A stretch of DNA of 7,054 nt from Firmicutes bacterium UBA1426 (GTDB taxonomy: Bacteria; Bacillota; Clostridia; Peptostreptococcales; Anaerovoracaceae): assembly GCA_002329675.1 (NCBI GenBank), contig DCUA01000078.1, forward strand, positions 8,179-15,232. The letters run 5' to 3'. Positions 1 to 6,842 of this stretch are shown here, piece after piece. How positions within the stretch are numbered: the stretch's first letter is position 1; every line of letters begins with the position of its first letter. Below the pieces are notes generated by a model. That model was not told the DNA's origin. It worked only from the letters and a program-made list of their open reading frames with translations, and did not search any database. The translations under genes and the position numbers were made by a program.

Positions 1-1633
1 TATCGTGGACATTACCAATTATGTCATGTTGGAATACGGACAGCCAATCCATGCTTTCGATATACGAAATATCAAAGGCAACCGGATCTGTGTGGACACA
101 GCCAAAGAAGGTGAGCTGTTCACCACTCTGGATGAGACCGAGAGAAGTCTAACAGAAGACATGCTGATGATCAAAGACGGAGAGCGGAGCGTTGCCATCG
201 CTGGTGTTATGGGTGGACTGAACTCAGAGATCGTTGGGGATACCACCACTATCGTTGTGGAGTCTGCGAACTTTCATGAAGACAGCATTCGCAGCACCTC
301 CAAGAAGCTAGGACTCCGCACCGAAGCCTCCTCCCGGTTTGAGAAGGGTGTTGATCCGAATCTGGCCGGAACAGCTGCAGATCGGGTATGTCATCTCATC
401 GAACTGATAGGTGCCGGAACTGTTGTGAAAGGGGTCGTGGATGTCTATCCTGTCAAGGCGGAGATAGAACCTGTTGAGGTGAGATTGAACAGGGTCAATC
501 AAATACTGGGTATTGAGCTCACGATGAATGAACTCAATGATATATTCCGCAGCCTGGAGATGGTAACAGAGGCATCAGAGGATAGCATACGCGTACTTCC
601 CCCATCTGTGAGACTCGATCTGCAAAAGGAAATCGATTTTGTAGAAGAGGCTGCCAGGATATATGGCTACGACAATTTGCCGATTACGCTACCCAGAGGA
701 AACAGCGAATCCCGAAAGACAAGACTGCAGATTTTGAGAGATCTTTCAAAGAATTCTCTTGTTGCAATGGGATATAAGGAGATACAGACCTACTCCTTTG
801 TAAGCCCGAAGGGTGTGGATCACATCCGGATGGCCGAAGGCAGCCCGGAGAGGGATATGATCCGGCTGCTCAATCCCTTAGGTGAAGAAAACAGCGTTAT
901 GCGCACCACATTGACCCCAAATATGCTGGAAGCCGTAGCCAGAAACTATGCAAGAAATATCGCTGCGGTGAGAGCCTTTGAACTTGGAAATACCTTCCAC
1001 AAAATCACAGGGAGCGATGGACTTCCAACAGAGAGAGAGAATCTTTGTATAACTTGTTACGGTGAAGGAGAGGACTTCTTTACACTCAAGGGTACCGTGG
1101 AAGAGCTGCTTAATAAACTGGGAATCCGTGGTACGGAGTATGTGGCAGAATCTGCACTTGGTACCTATCATCCGGGCAGATGTGCCATGATCAGAAATAA
1201 TGGCCTGACCCTGGGAGTTATCGGAGAGCTTCACCCGGATGTCATGGAGACATACGATATTGGCACCAAAACTTGGTGTTGTGAGCTGGATTTCTCCCGA
1301 ATCGCGGAAGCGGCTAATACGGAGCATTACTACAGTCCTCTGCCCAAATATCCTTCCACCTCCAGGGACATTTCTATGCTGGTGGACGAAGATGTCACGG
1401 TAGCATCTATGAAGGATATCATACTAAACAACGGCAGCGGATTGCTGGAAAAGGTCGAACTCTTTGACATCTATCGGGGCAAGCAGGTCCCGGAGGGCAA
1501 AAAGAGCGCATCCTTTACCCTTACCTATCGGGCACCGGACAGGACGCTGACAGACAGCCAGGTGGCCGAGGTACATGAGTCGATACTAAAGGCATTAAAC
1601 GCAGAGCTTAATGCGGTATTGCGGGATTCATAA
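1..1633 (+). CDS. pheT: Phenylalanine--tRNA ligase beta subunit, 5'-truncated by window edge
   Basis: Beta chain of the cytoplasmic alpha2-beta2 phenylalanyl-tRNA synthetase, which charges tRNA-Phe; the beta chain carries the editing site for mischarged tyrosine and binds tRNA. The reading frame is open to the left edge: the GTG at 5 is an internal valine of the conserved VDITNYVMLE-GQP-HAFD segment, preceded by an in-frame ATC, so it is not the start. About 543 codons are visible, against roughly 790-800 residues for the family, so about 250 N-terminal residues (B1 and the OB-fold tRNA-binding domain) lie outside. Counting from the codon at 5: B3/B4 editing domain about 1-150 (with GVMGG and the SSRFEKGVDP segment), B5 domain about 157-230 ending in YGYDNLP, catalytic-like core about 235-440, and ferredoxin-fold anticodon-binding domain about 447-541 starting at LPKYPSTSRDIS. 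It ends in TAA at 1631. pheS is expected just upstream. Nothing in the visible part is broken. Confidence 0.98.
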   Translation, partial: IVDITNYVMLEYGQPIHAFDIRNIKGNRICVDTAKEGELFTTLDETERSLTEDMLMIKDGERSVAIAGVMGGLNSEIVGDTTTIVVESANFHEDSIRSTSKKLGLRTEASSRFEKGVDPNLAGTAADRVCHLIELIGAGTVVKGVVDVYPVKAEIEPVEVRLNRVNQILGIELTMNELNDIFRSLEMVTEASEDSIRVLPPSVRLDLQKEIDFVEEAARIYGYDNLPITLPRGNSESRKTRLQILRDLSKNSLVAMGYKEIQTYSFVSPKGVDHIRMAEGSPERDMIRLLNPLGEENSVMRTTLTPNMLEAVARNYARNIAAVRAFELGNTFHKITGSDGLPTERENLCITCYGEGEDFFTLKGTVEELLNKLGIRGTEYVAESALGTYHPGRCAMIRNNGLTLGVIGELHPDVMETYDIGTKTWCCELDFSRIAEAANTEHYYSPLPKYPSTSRDISMLVDEDVTVASMKDIILNNGSGLLEKVELFDIYRGKQVPEGKKSASFTLTYRAPDRTLTDSQVAEVHESILKALNAELNAVLRDS

Positions 1634-1658
1634 TATAAACAACCGTAGTCCCCGGATT

Positions 1659-1664
1659 GGAGGG
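1659..1664 (+). promoter_or_regulatory. Ribosome binding site of zapA
   Basis: GGAGGG lies 5 bases before the ATG at 1670 and 8 bases before a second in-frame ATG at 1673. The better spacing favours the second ATG as the true start, giving a protein one residue shorter. The 36-base gap after pheT (1634-1669) otherwise shows no convincing promoter and no stem-loop followed by a T run. Confidence 0.7.
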
Positions 1665-1669
1665 TTATC

Positions 1670-2302
1670 ATGATGGAGGAACGGAACAGAGTACAGGTTA
1701 AAATTTATGGACAGGAGTTTACCATATCAGGAGAGCAGCCAAGGGATCACATCATTAAGGTAGCTGACCATGTGGATCGTGCCATGCACGAGCTTGCGAA
1801 AGGCCTGCCTTCGTGTCCCACATCCTCTCTTGCGGTATTAGCAGCAGTGAACTGCGCAGATGAGTATTACCGGTCCGTTGATAATGTAAATGAGTTGAAA
1901 GCCAAAAACCAGCAGCTGGAAAAGGATGCACAGCACTATGTCCAGTTGTGGGATGAAGCGAAAAAGAACTTTATACAATACAAGGAGGATGCACAGTCCG
2001 CTGTCGAAAACAGAGAAGAACTGCAGCGTGCCTACGAGCAGAAGAAGTCTGAATACCGGGAGTTGCAGATCAAATTCCAGGAGCTGGAGCAGGCAAACGA
2101 AAGTTTGCAGCGTAAGAATGAAACCCTGAGTCAAAGGATAACCTCTCAGGAGGAGAAAAAGGGTTCCTCTGATTTGCTCATTAAGGAGCTTGAACTGAAA
2201 TGCAGGGAGATGGAGAGCAGCTTTTTTGACCTCCAGATGGAAAATATCCAATTGAAAAGTGAATTGGAACGCTACAAGAAAATTGTGGGATCAGCAGAAT
2301 AG
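1670..2302 (+). CDS. zapA: Cell division protein ZapA with long coiled-coil extension
   Basis: ZapA binds FtsZ and promotes bundling of its filaments in the division ring; it acts in the cytoplasm at mid-cell. The N-terminal ZapA domain covers about residues 5-70: the strand RVQVKIYGQEFTISG, then helices with the DHI-KVADHVDRAM pattern and SSLAVLAAVNCADEYYR. From about residue 72 to 207 the protein is almost entirely charged, heptad-like helix rich in E, K, Q and L (for example KFQELEQANESLQRKNETL), with a likely break at EEKKGSSD (161-168). At 210 residues it is about twice the length of classical ZapA proteins (85 in Bacillus subtilis, 109 in Escherichia coli); longer forms occur in Clostridia. 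The start is 1670 or, with better spacing to GGAGGG, 1673. It follows pheT by 36 bases and precedes mutS2 by 6, an arrangement familiar from Firmicutes. The ZapA domain assignment is firm; the role of the tail is unknown. Confidence 0.9.
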   Translation: MMEERNRVQVKIYGQEFTISGEQPRDHIIKVADHVDRAMHELAKGLPSCPTSSLAVLAAVNCADEYYRSVDNVNELKAKNQQLEKDAQHYVQLWDEAKKNFIQYKEDAQSAVENREELQRAYEQKKSEYRELQIKFQELEQANESLQRKNETLSQRITSQEEKKGSSDLLIKELELKCREMESSFFDLQMENIQLKSELERYKKIVGSAE

Positions 2303-2308
2303 AATAAG

Positions 2309-4678
2309 ATGAATGAAAAAGCGTACAGGGTTTTAGAATATGACAAGATAAAAGAGCTTCTTCGAGGGGAGGCGGCCTCGTCTATGACGCAGAAGGTGAT
2401 CGATGAGCTCTTGCCTTCTGTGGATGAATACGAGATCAGAGAAAAAATGGCGGAAACCACCGAGGCGGTTTCCGTTATTATGCATAAAGGGGCACTGCCT
2501 CTTGGTGGTTTCTATGATATCAGCGGGTGGGTAAACCTGGCTCAAAAGGGCGGTGTCCTGACCATGAAGCAGCTCCTTGAGGTTCTTTATAACCTTCAGG
2601 CGGCTCGCCACGCTGCCACTTTCCTTAAGAGCGATTTACCGGCCTTACGAAAAATCGATCAGCTGGCTGCCCTGATCAGCATTCAGAAGGACCTGGAAAG
2701 TGAAATCGATCGCTGCATCCTTTCAGAAGACGAGATGGCGGACAGTGCCAGCCCCGAACTAAAGAGCATACGCCGAAAGATCGGATTGCAAAATGAAGCG
2801 ATTCGAAACAAGATGAGCAGCATTCTCACCTCTTCCGACAACAAGAGCCTTTTACAGGATTCCATCGTGACCATGCGCCAGGGCCGGTACGTAATCCCGG
2901 TAAAGCAGGAGCACAAAGGGCGGTTTCCCGGGATCGTTCATGATCAGTCCGCTACAGGGGCAACTCTATTTATAGAGCCTCAGGCAATCGTGAATCTGAA
3001 TAACGAACTTCGTGAACTGGAACTGGCAGAAAAGAAAGAGGTTTATCGGATCCTTGCACAGCTGTCCGCAGCGGTAGGGCAGGCAGGAGAAGAAATCAAA
3101 AATAACCAGCGTATTTTAATCGAGCTGGACTTTATGTTTGCGAAGGGAAAACTCTCAGCCAAAATGAAAGCGGAACCGCCGGAAATCAACACGGACGGAA
3201 TCCTTTATATCCGTGAAGGCCGGCATCCTCTCATTGATCCGAAGAAGGTGGTTCCCATATCCGTCTCCCTGGGTAAGGATTTTGATACGCTGGTAATCAC
3301 CGGACCAAATACGGGAGGGAAAACCGTTACCCTGAAGACCGTTGGCCTCTTCGTACTTATGGCCCACTCCGGACTTCATTTGCCTGCGGCACCCGGAACA
3401 ATCATCCCGCTATTGCGAAAAGTTTATGCGGACATAGGAGATGAGCAGAGCATTGAACAGAGCCTGTCAACCTTTTCTTCACACATGAGGAACATCGTGG
3501 ACATCGTTCGGGACGCAGATGGAGATACCCTTGTCCTATTGGATGAATTGGGTGCCGGAACGGATCCCACAGAAGGAGCGGCACTGGCCATATCCATATT
3601 AAATGAGCTTTACGGAAGAGGTGCTAAAACCTTAGCAACCACTCATTATACAGAGCTGAAAAAATACGCCATTGCCACCCCGGGCGTTCAGAATGCTTCC
3701 ATGGAATTTGATGTGGAGACCCTGTCTCCGACGTATCACCTGACTATCGGAACCCCGGGAAGGTCCAATGCCTTTGAAATATCCGCGAAGTTAGGGCTTC
3801 CTGACCACCTCATCGATCATGCAAAGGGATTGCTTGATAGAGGTGACATCGCCTTTGAAGATGTGATCACATCCATTGAGAAGGATCGAAAGCTGGCAGA
3901 GCAGGAACGGGACGAAGCTATGTTTCTCCGCATCGAGATGAAACGGCAAAAGGAAGAGCTGGAAAAACAGCAGCAGAAATTCGCTGAACAAAAGGAAAAG
4001 CTCCTGGCCAAAGCAAAAGAAGAAGCCAGAGACATCGTCCAGGAAACAAAGGAGCTGGCTGACCTGATTCAGAGTGAGCTACGAGAGCTGGAAAAATACA
4101 ACGATCCCTCCCAATGGAACAGAAAACAGGAAGCTTTGCGCAGGGAAATCCGGGAACTCCAGGATAAACACAGGGAAAAGATTGAGGTTAAGCAAAACCT
4201 TAAACCCGTACGTCCGGACGAACTGAACATCGGAGATGCGGTGAGGATACTATCCCTGGATCAGAAAGGGGAGCTGATTTCATTACCGGATGAAAAGAAC
4301 GAGGTCCAGGTACAGATCGGTCTCATGAAGATCAATGTGGGACTTGATCAGATATCCAGGATCCAAAACGGGAAAAAGGATAAAAGAAAGCAAAATACTC
4401 GTCATAGCAGCATGTATCAAAGCAAGGTGATCTCGGTCATGCCTACCTGCAACGTAGTAGGAAAGGTTCTGGACGATGCCCTGATGGACGTGGATAAATA
4501 TCTGGATGATGCCTTCATGGCGGGGCTTAAGGAAGTTACTATCATTCATGGAAGAGGGGCCGGAATTCTCAGAGAAGGGCTGACGTCCATGTTCAAAACG
4601 CACAAACATGTGGAAAAATACCGGAAAGGCAATTATAATGAAGGCGGTGACGGTGTAACCATCGTCACACTGAAATAG
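2309..4678 (+). CDS. mutS2: MutS2 family ATPase (RqcU) with C-terminal Smr domain
   Basis: MutS2 is a MutS paralogue without the mismatch-recognition domain; in Bacillus subtilis it senses collided ribosomes and uses ATP to split them, and earlier work linked it to suppression of recombination. Domains: core/clamp region about 1-300 with the family motif HDQSATGATLFIEP; ATPase with Walker A GPNTGGKT at 332-339 and Walker B LVLLDE at 408-413 followed by LGAGTDPTEG; the ATTHYTELK segment; a long coiled coil about 515-630; a KOW-like segment about 635-690 (ELNIGDAVRILS); a basic linker; and an Smr domain about 713-789. The 789-residue length is normal. The Smr domain keeps the H-G-x-G motif (HGRGAG, 747-752), but the usual LDxR at its start reads C-N-V-V (714-717). 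The ATG is 6 bases after the zapA stop with only AATAAG in front, so translation may be coupled to zapA. No frameshift is seen. Confidence 0.97.
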   Translation: MNEKAYRVLEYDKIKELLRGEAASSMTQKVIDELLPSVDEYEIREKMAETTEAVSVIMHKGALPLGGFYDISGWVNLAQKGGVLTMKQLLEVLYNLQAARHAATFLKSDLPALRKIDQLAALISIQKDLESEIDRCILSEDEMADSASPELKSIRRKIGLQNEAIRNKMSSILTSSDNKSLLQDSIVTMRQGRYVIPVKQEHKGRFPGIVHDQSATGATLFIEPQAIVNLNNELRELELAEKKEVYRILAQLSAAVGQAGEEIKNNQRILIELDFMFAKGKLSAKMKAEPPEINTDGILYIREGRHPLIDPKKVVPISVSLGKDFDTLVITGPNTGGKTVTLKTVGLFVLMAHSGLHLPAAPGTIIPLLRKVYADIGDEQSIEQSLSTFSSHMRNIVDIVRDADGDTLVLLDELGAGTDPTEGAALAISILNELYGRGAKTLATTHYTELKKYAIATPGVQNASMEFDVETLSPTYHLTIGTPGRSNAFEISAKLGLPDHLIDHAKGLLDRGDIAFEDVITSIEKDRKLAEQERDEAMFLRIEMKRQKEELEKQQQKFAEQKEKLLAKAKEEARDIVQETKELADLIQSELRELEKYNDPSQWNRKQEALRREIRELQDKHREKIEVKQNLKPVRPDELNIGDAVRILSLDQKGELISLPDEKNEVQVQIGLMKINVGLDQISRIQNGKKDKRKQNTRHSSMYQSKVISVMPTCNVVGKVLDDALMDVDKYLDDAFMAGLKEVTIIHGRGAGILREGLTSMFKTHKHVEKYRKGNYNEGGDGVTIVTLK
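2447..2478 (+). repeat. Inverted repeat (possible RNA hairpin) early in mutS2
   Basis: CGGAAACC at 2451-2458 is the exact reverse complement of GGTTTCCG at 2467-2474, with an 8-base loop. In RNA the stem can lengthen outward by two G-U wobbles and two A-U pairs (2447-2450 with 2475-2478), for 12 pairs in total. It spans codons 47-57 of mutS2, about 140 bases after the start. No T run follows, so it is not a standard terminator. It may be incidental to the coding sequence. Confidence 0.45.
4647..4668 (+). repeat. Stem-loop at the 3' end of mutS2, just before the next gene's ribosome binding site
   Basis: GTGACGGTG (4647-4655) can pair with CATCGTCAC (4660-4668) over nine positions, one a G-U wobble, closing a four-base TAAC loop. 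It ends 8 bases before the mutS2 stop codon and the AGAGGA ribosome binding site of the DUF523 gene. There is no T run, so it is not a factor-independent terminator. It encodes the conserved GDGVTIVTL end of the Smr domain, so protein constraint could explain part of it. Confidence 0.5.
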
Positions 4679-4682
4679 AGGA
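4677..4682 (+). promoter_or_regulatory. Ribosome binding site of the DUF523 gene, overlapping the mutS2 stop
   Basis: AGAGGA lies 6 bases before the ATG at 4689 and shares two bases with the TAG stop of mutS2 (4676-4678). This supports 4689 as the start and suggests that terminating mutS2 ribosomes can influence initiation here. Confidence 0.65.
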
Positions 4683-4688
4683 CCAGCA

Positions 4689-5120
4689 ATGTATATCATC
4701 AGTGCATGCTTACTGGGTGAAAATTGTAAATACAACGGCGGGAACAACTTGAATGAAAATGTTATCGATCTGATAAAAGGCCATAACTATATCGCAGTCT
4801 GCCCCGAAGTAGCAGCAGGCTGTCCTGTTCCAAGATCTCCTATGGAGATCCGTGCCGGCAGAGTCTACAGCATAGATGGAGAAGATTTCACCGAAAAGTT
4901 CCGGGACGGCGCTGCCAGAGTGCTGGCTGAAGCAAGAGCCCGGGCTAAGGAATCAGGGGAAGATATCGAGCTTGCCGTCTTGAAATCCAGGAGTCCCTCC
5001 TGTGGTTGCGGACGGATCTATGACGGCACGTTTACGCATACATTAGTGGATGGGGACGGAGTCCTCGCTGAACTGTTGAAGAAGAACGGAATCAAGATAA
5101 TTTCTGAGGAGGAATGTTGA
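4689..5120 (+). CDS. DUF523 family cysteine-rich protein (possible Fe-S thiouracil desulfurase relative)
   Basis: A 143-residue DUF523 protein, full length for the family. Its three conserved cysteine blocks are all present: SACLLGENCKYNG (C7, C13), AVCPEVAAGCPVPR (C38, C45) followed by SPMEI, and LKSRSPSCGCGRIYDGTF (C105, C107). The characterised member TudS uses three of these cysteines to hold a [4Fe-4S] cluster and removes sulfur from 2-thiouracil; most family members have no assigned role, so the desulfurase function here is inference by family. C45 and C107 fall where I recall most relatives having other residues. There is no signal peptide or membrane segment, so it should be cytoplasmic. 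The gene begins 10 bases after mutS2, with a ribosome binding site over the mutS2 stop, and its TGA is directly followed by the argS ATG, so it is almost certainly co-transcribed with both. Confidence 0.9.
   Translation: MYIISACLLGENCKYNGGNNLNENVIDLIKGHNYIAVCPEVAAGCPVPRSPMEIRAGRVYSIDGEDFTEKFRDGAARVLAEARARAKESGEDIELAVLKSRSPSCGCGRIYDGTFTHTLVDGDGVLAELLKKNGIKIISEEEC
4834..4850 (+). repeat. Perfect 7-bp inverted repeat inside the DUF523 gene
   Basis: GATCTCC (4834-4840) and GGAGATC (4844-4850) are exact reverse complements separated by TAT. The stretch encodes the conserved R-S-P-M-E-I segment, so it may be a by-product of codon choice. No T run follows. Confidence 0.4.
5107..5112 (+). promoter_or_regulatory. 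Strong ribosome binding site of argS inside the end of the DUF523 gene
   Basis: AGGAGG, a full consensus match, lies 8 bases before the ATG at 5121 and is made of the last codons of the DUF523 gene, encoding part of its glutamate-rich end. It fixes the argS start and indicates translational coupling. Confidence 0.85.
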
Positions 5121-6839
5121 ATGATAAATTTTAAAGAGCAGATCGGAGCCCTGTTGGCTGAACAGATTGAGGGGCTCACAGCAGAGGAACTTACAGCTAT
5201 GGTTGAAGTTCCCACGGATAGCAAACTTGGAGATTATGCTTTTCCTTGTTTCCGTCTAGCAAAAGTCATGAGAAAGTCACCGGCTGTCATAGCAAAAGAT
5301 ATCGCTGAGAAGATATCAGAGAATGAGATGTTCGAGAGAGTGGAAAGCGTAAATGCTTATGTAAATATGTTCATGGGCAGGGAAGTCTTTATGCGCGAAG
5401 TTCTGGCTGAAGTCGCCTCTATGAAGGATCGCTATGGGAGCAGCGATGTAGGGCAGAACCGCAAGGTTATCGTTGAGTATTCATCTCCGAATATTGCAAA
5501 GCCCTTCCATATCGGTCATATCCGCAGCACTGTCATAGGCAATGCAATCTATAAGCTCTATGATTTCCTCGGTTTTGATACAGTACGCATCAACCATTTA
5601 GGCGATTATGGAACACAATTCGGAAAGATGATCGTAGCCTATCGCCATTGGGGTAATAAAGAGGATGTTGTGAAATCCCCAATGGAGGCTTTGCGGGGCT
5701 ACTACGTGAAGTTTCATGAAGAAGCAGAAAAAGACCCTTCCTTGGAAGAAGAAGCCAGGGCGACCTTTACACGCCTGGAGAACGGAGCAGAAGAAGAAAC
5801 CGCTCTTTGGGAATGGTTCCGGGATGAAAGCCTGCGTGAATTTGGTAAAGTATATAAGATGTTGGGGATCGAGTTTGACTCCTATGCGGGAGAGAGCTTC
5901 TATTCCGACAAGATGGGCAGAGTTCTTTCTGAACTGAAAGATAAGAATCTGCTGGTGGAATCAGAAGGTGCTCAGATCGTAGACCTGTCGGAATACAACA
6001 TGTCTCCTGCACTGGTTACCAAAAAAGATGGATCGACCCTCTACATCACCAGAGATATTGCTGCGGCTATTTACCGTAAAGAGCACTACGACTTCTATAA
6101 AAACCTCTACATTGTGGCCTCACAGCAAAACCTGCACTTCCAGCAATGGATCCAGGTAGTGGAACTTATGGGCTACGAATGGGCGCGGAGCTGCATCCAC
6201 ATTCCTTTTGGTCTGGTCAGTCTGGATGACGGAACCATGTCCACAAGGCATGGCCGTGTGGTATTTCTTGAGGATGTTCTCAATAAAGCGATCGAGCGTA
6301 CCAGGGAAATCATTTTAGAGAAGAAAGTAAACACAGAAGATGTCGACGTTACCGCAAAGCAGGTAGGAATAGGCGCAGTTATCTTCAACGAGCTTTCCAA
6401 CGGCAGAATCAAGGATTATGTATTCTCCTGGGATAAGATTCTCAACTTTGACGGAGAGACAGGCCCTTATGTGCAGTATACCTATGCCAGGGCTGCAAGC
6501 GTTCTTCGCAATGCAGGGGAGGATGAAGAAAGCATTCTCTCCAAGGGACAGAGCGCGGACCTGCAGTACATCTGCAACGACAGCGCTTATGAACTCGCAA
6601 GGCTGATTTACGAATTCCCTGACAGGGTGTACGAGGCTGCTGAAAAATACGAACCTTCCATCGTCACCAGGCAAATCGTTGATATTGCCCAGAGCTTCAA
6701 CCGCTTCTATCACAATGAACACATTCTGGTAGAAAATGAGGATGAGAAGAAGGCAAAGCTGTTGTTGACCTATGCGGCCAAGCAGACGATCAAAAATGGA
6801 TTGCTGCTTCTGGGCATTGAAGTTCCGGAAAGGATGTAG
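5121..6839 (+). CDS. argS: Arginine--tRNA ligase
   Basis: Class I synthetase that charges tRNA-Arg in the cytoplasm; members need bound tRNA to activate arginine. The 572-residue length is typical. Domains: N-terminal ArgRS-specific domain about 1-85; Rossmann catalytic core with the HIGH signature at 130-133 inside SSPNIAKPFHIGHIRST; the second signature as MSTRHG (373-378), in place of canonical KMSKS as in many ArgRSs; and the DALR-type helical anticodon-binding domain from about 450 (YVQYTYARA) to the classical C-terminus LLGIEVPERM. K127, just before HIGH, may be the lysine that is thought to compensate for the missing KMSK lysine in such enzymes; I have not verified this. The ATG follows the DUF523 TGA with no gap and has AGGAGG 8 bases upstream. 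The gene is intact. I see no T-box or other leader in front of it, so control probably comes from the operon promoter. Confidence 0.98.
   Translation: MINFKEQIGALLAEQIEGLTAEELTAMVEVPTDSKLGDYAFPCFRLAKVMRKSPAVIAKDIAEKISENEMFERVESVNAYVNMFMGREVFMREVLAEVASMKDRYGSSDVGQNRKVIVEYSSPNIAKPFHIGHIRSTVIGNAIYKLYDFLGFDTVRINHLGDYGTQFGKMIVAYRHWGNKEDVVKSPMEALRGYYVKFHEEAEKDPSLEEEARATFTRLENGAEEETALWEWFRDESLREFGKVYKMLGIEFDSYAGESFYSDKMGRVLSELKDKNLLVESEGAQIVDLSEYNMSPALVTKKDGSTLYITRDIAAAIYRKEHYDFYKNLYIVASQQNLHFQQWIQVVELMGYEWARSCIHIPFGLVSLDDGTMSTRHGRVVFLEDVLNKAIERTREIILEKKVNTEDVDVTAKQVGIGAVIFNELSNGRIKDYVFSWDKILNFDGETGPYVQYTYARAASVLRNAGEDEESILSKGQSADLQYICNDSAYELARLIYEFPDRVYEAAEKYEPSIVTRQIVDIAQSFNRFYHNEHILVENEDEKKAKLLLTYAAKQTIKNGLLLLGIEVPERM
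6829..6834 (+). promoter_or_regulatory. Ribosome binding site of the radical SAM gene
   Basis: AAAGGA lies 8 bases before the ATG at 6843 and within the last codons of argS. It supports this start and continued co-translation of the operon. Confidence 0.65.
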
Positions 6840-6842
6840 CCT

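Noticed and set aside
5..7. GTG as a start codon for pheT
   Set aside because: It encodes the valine of a conserved internal PheT segment, and the frame is open to the window edge, so the gene is truncated rather than starting here.
1029..1040. Short GA-repeat in pheT
   Set aside because: It is about five GA units within an intact, conserved coding frame and is too short to suggest phase variation.
878..1327. 149-codon open frame on the minus strand inside pheT
   Set aside because: It is a shadow of the pheT core; the translation shows no domain and no good start context.
1634..1669. Possible terminator or promoter in the pheT-zapA gap
   Set aside because: Only a weak 6-pair stem with a large loop can be drawn across the pheT end, there is no T run, and no convincing -35/-10 pair is visible.
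1838..2251. Leucine-rich 137-codon minus-strand frame that could look like a membrane protein
   Set aside because: Its leucines and phenylalanines are the complement of the Glu/Lys/Gln codons of the ZapA coiled coil, a known artefact.
4283..4747. 154-codon open frame on the minus strand over the Smr domain
   Set aside because: It is antisense to well-conserved mutS2 and DUF523 coding sequence, with no family resemblance.
6237..6254. Apparent loss of the KMSKS signature in ArgRS (MSTRHG)
   Set aside because: Many bacterial ArgRSs have a diverged form of this loop, so it does not suggest an inactive enzyme.
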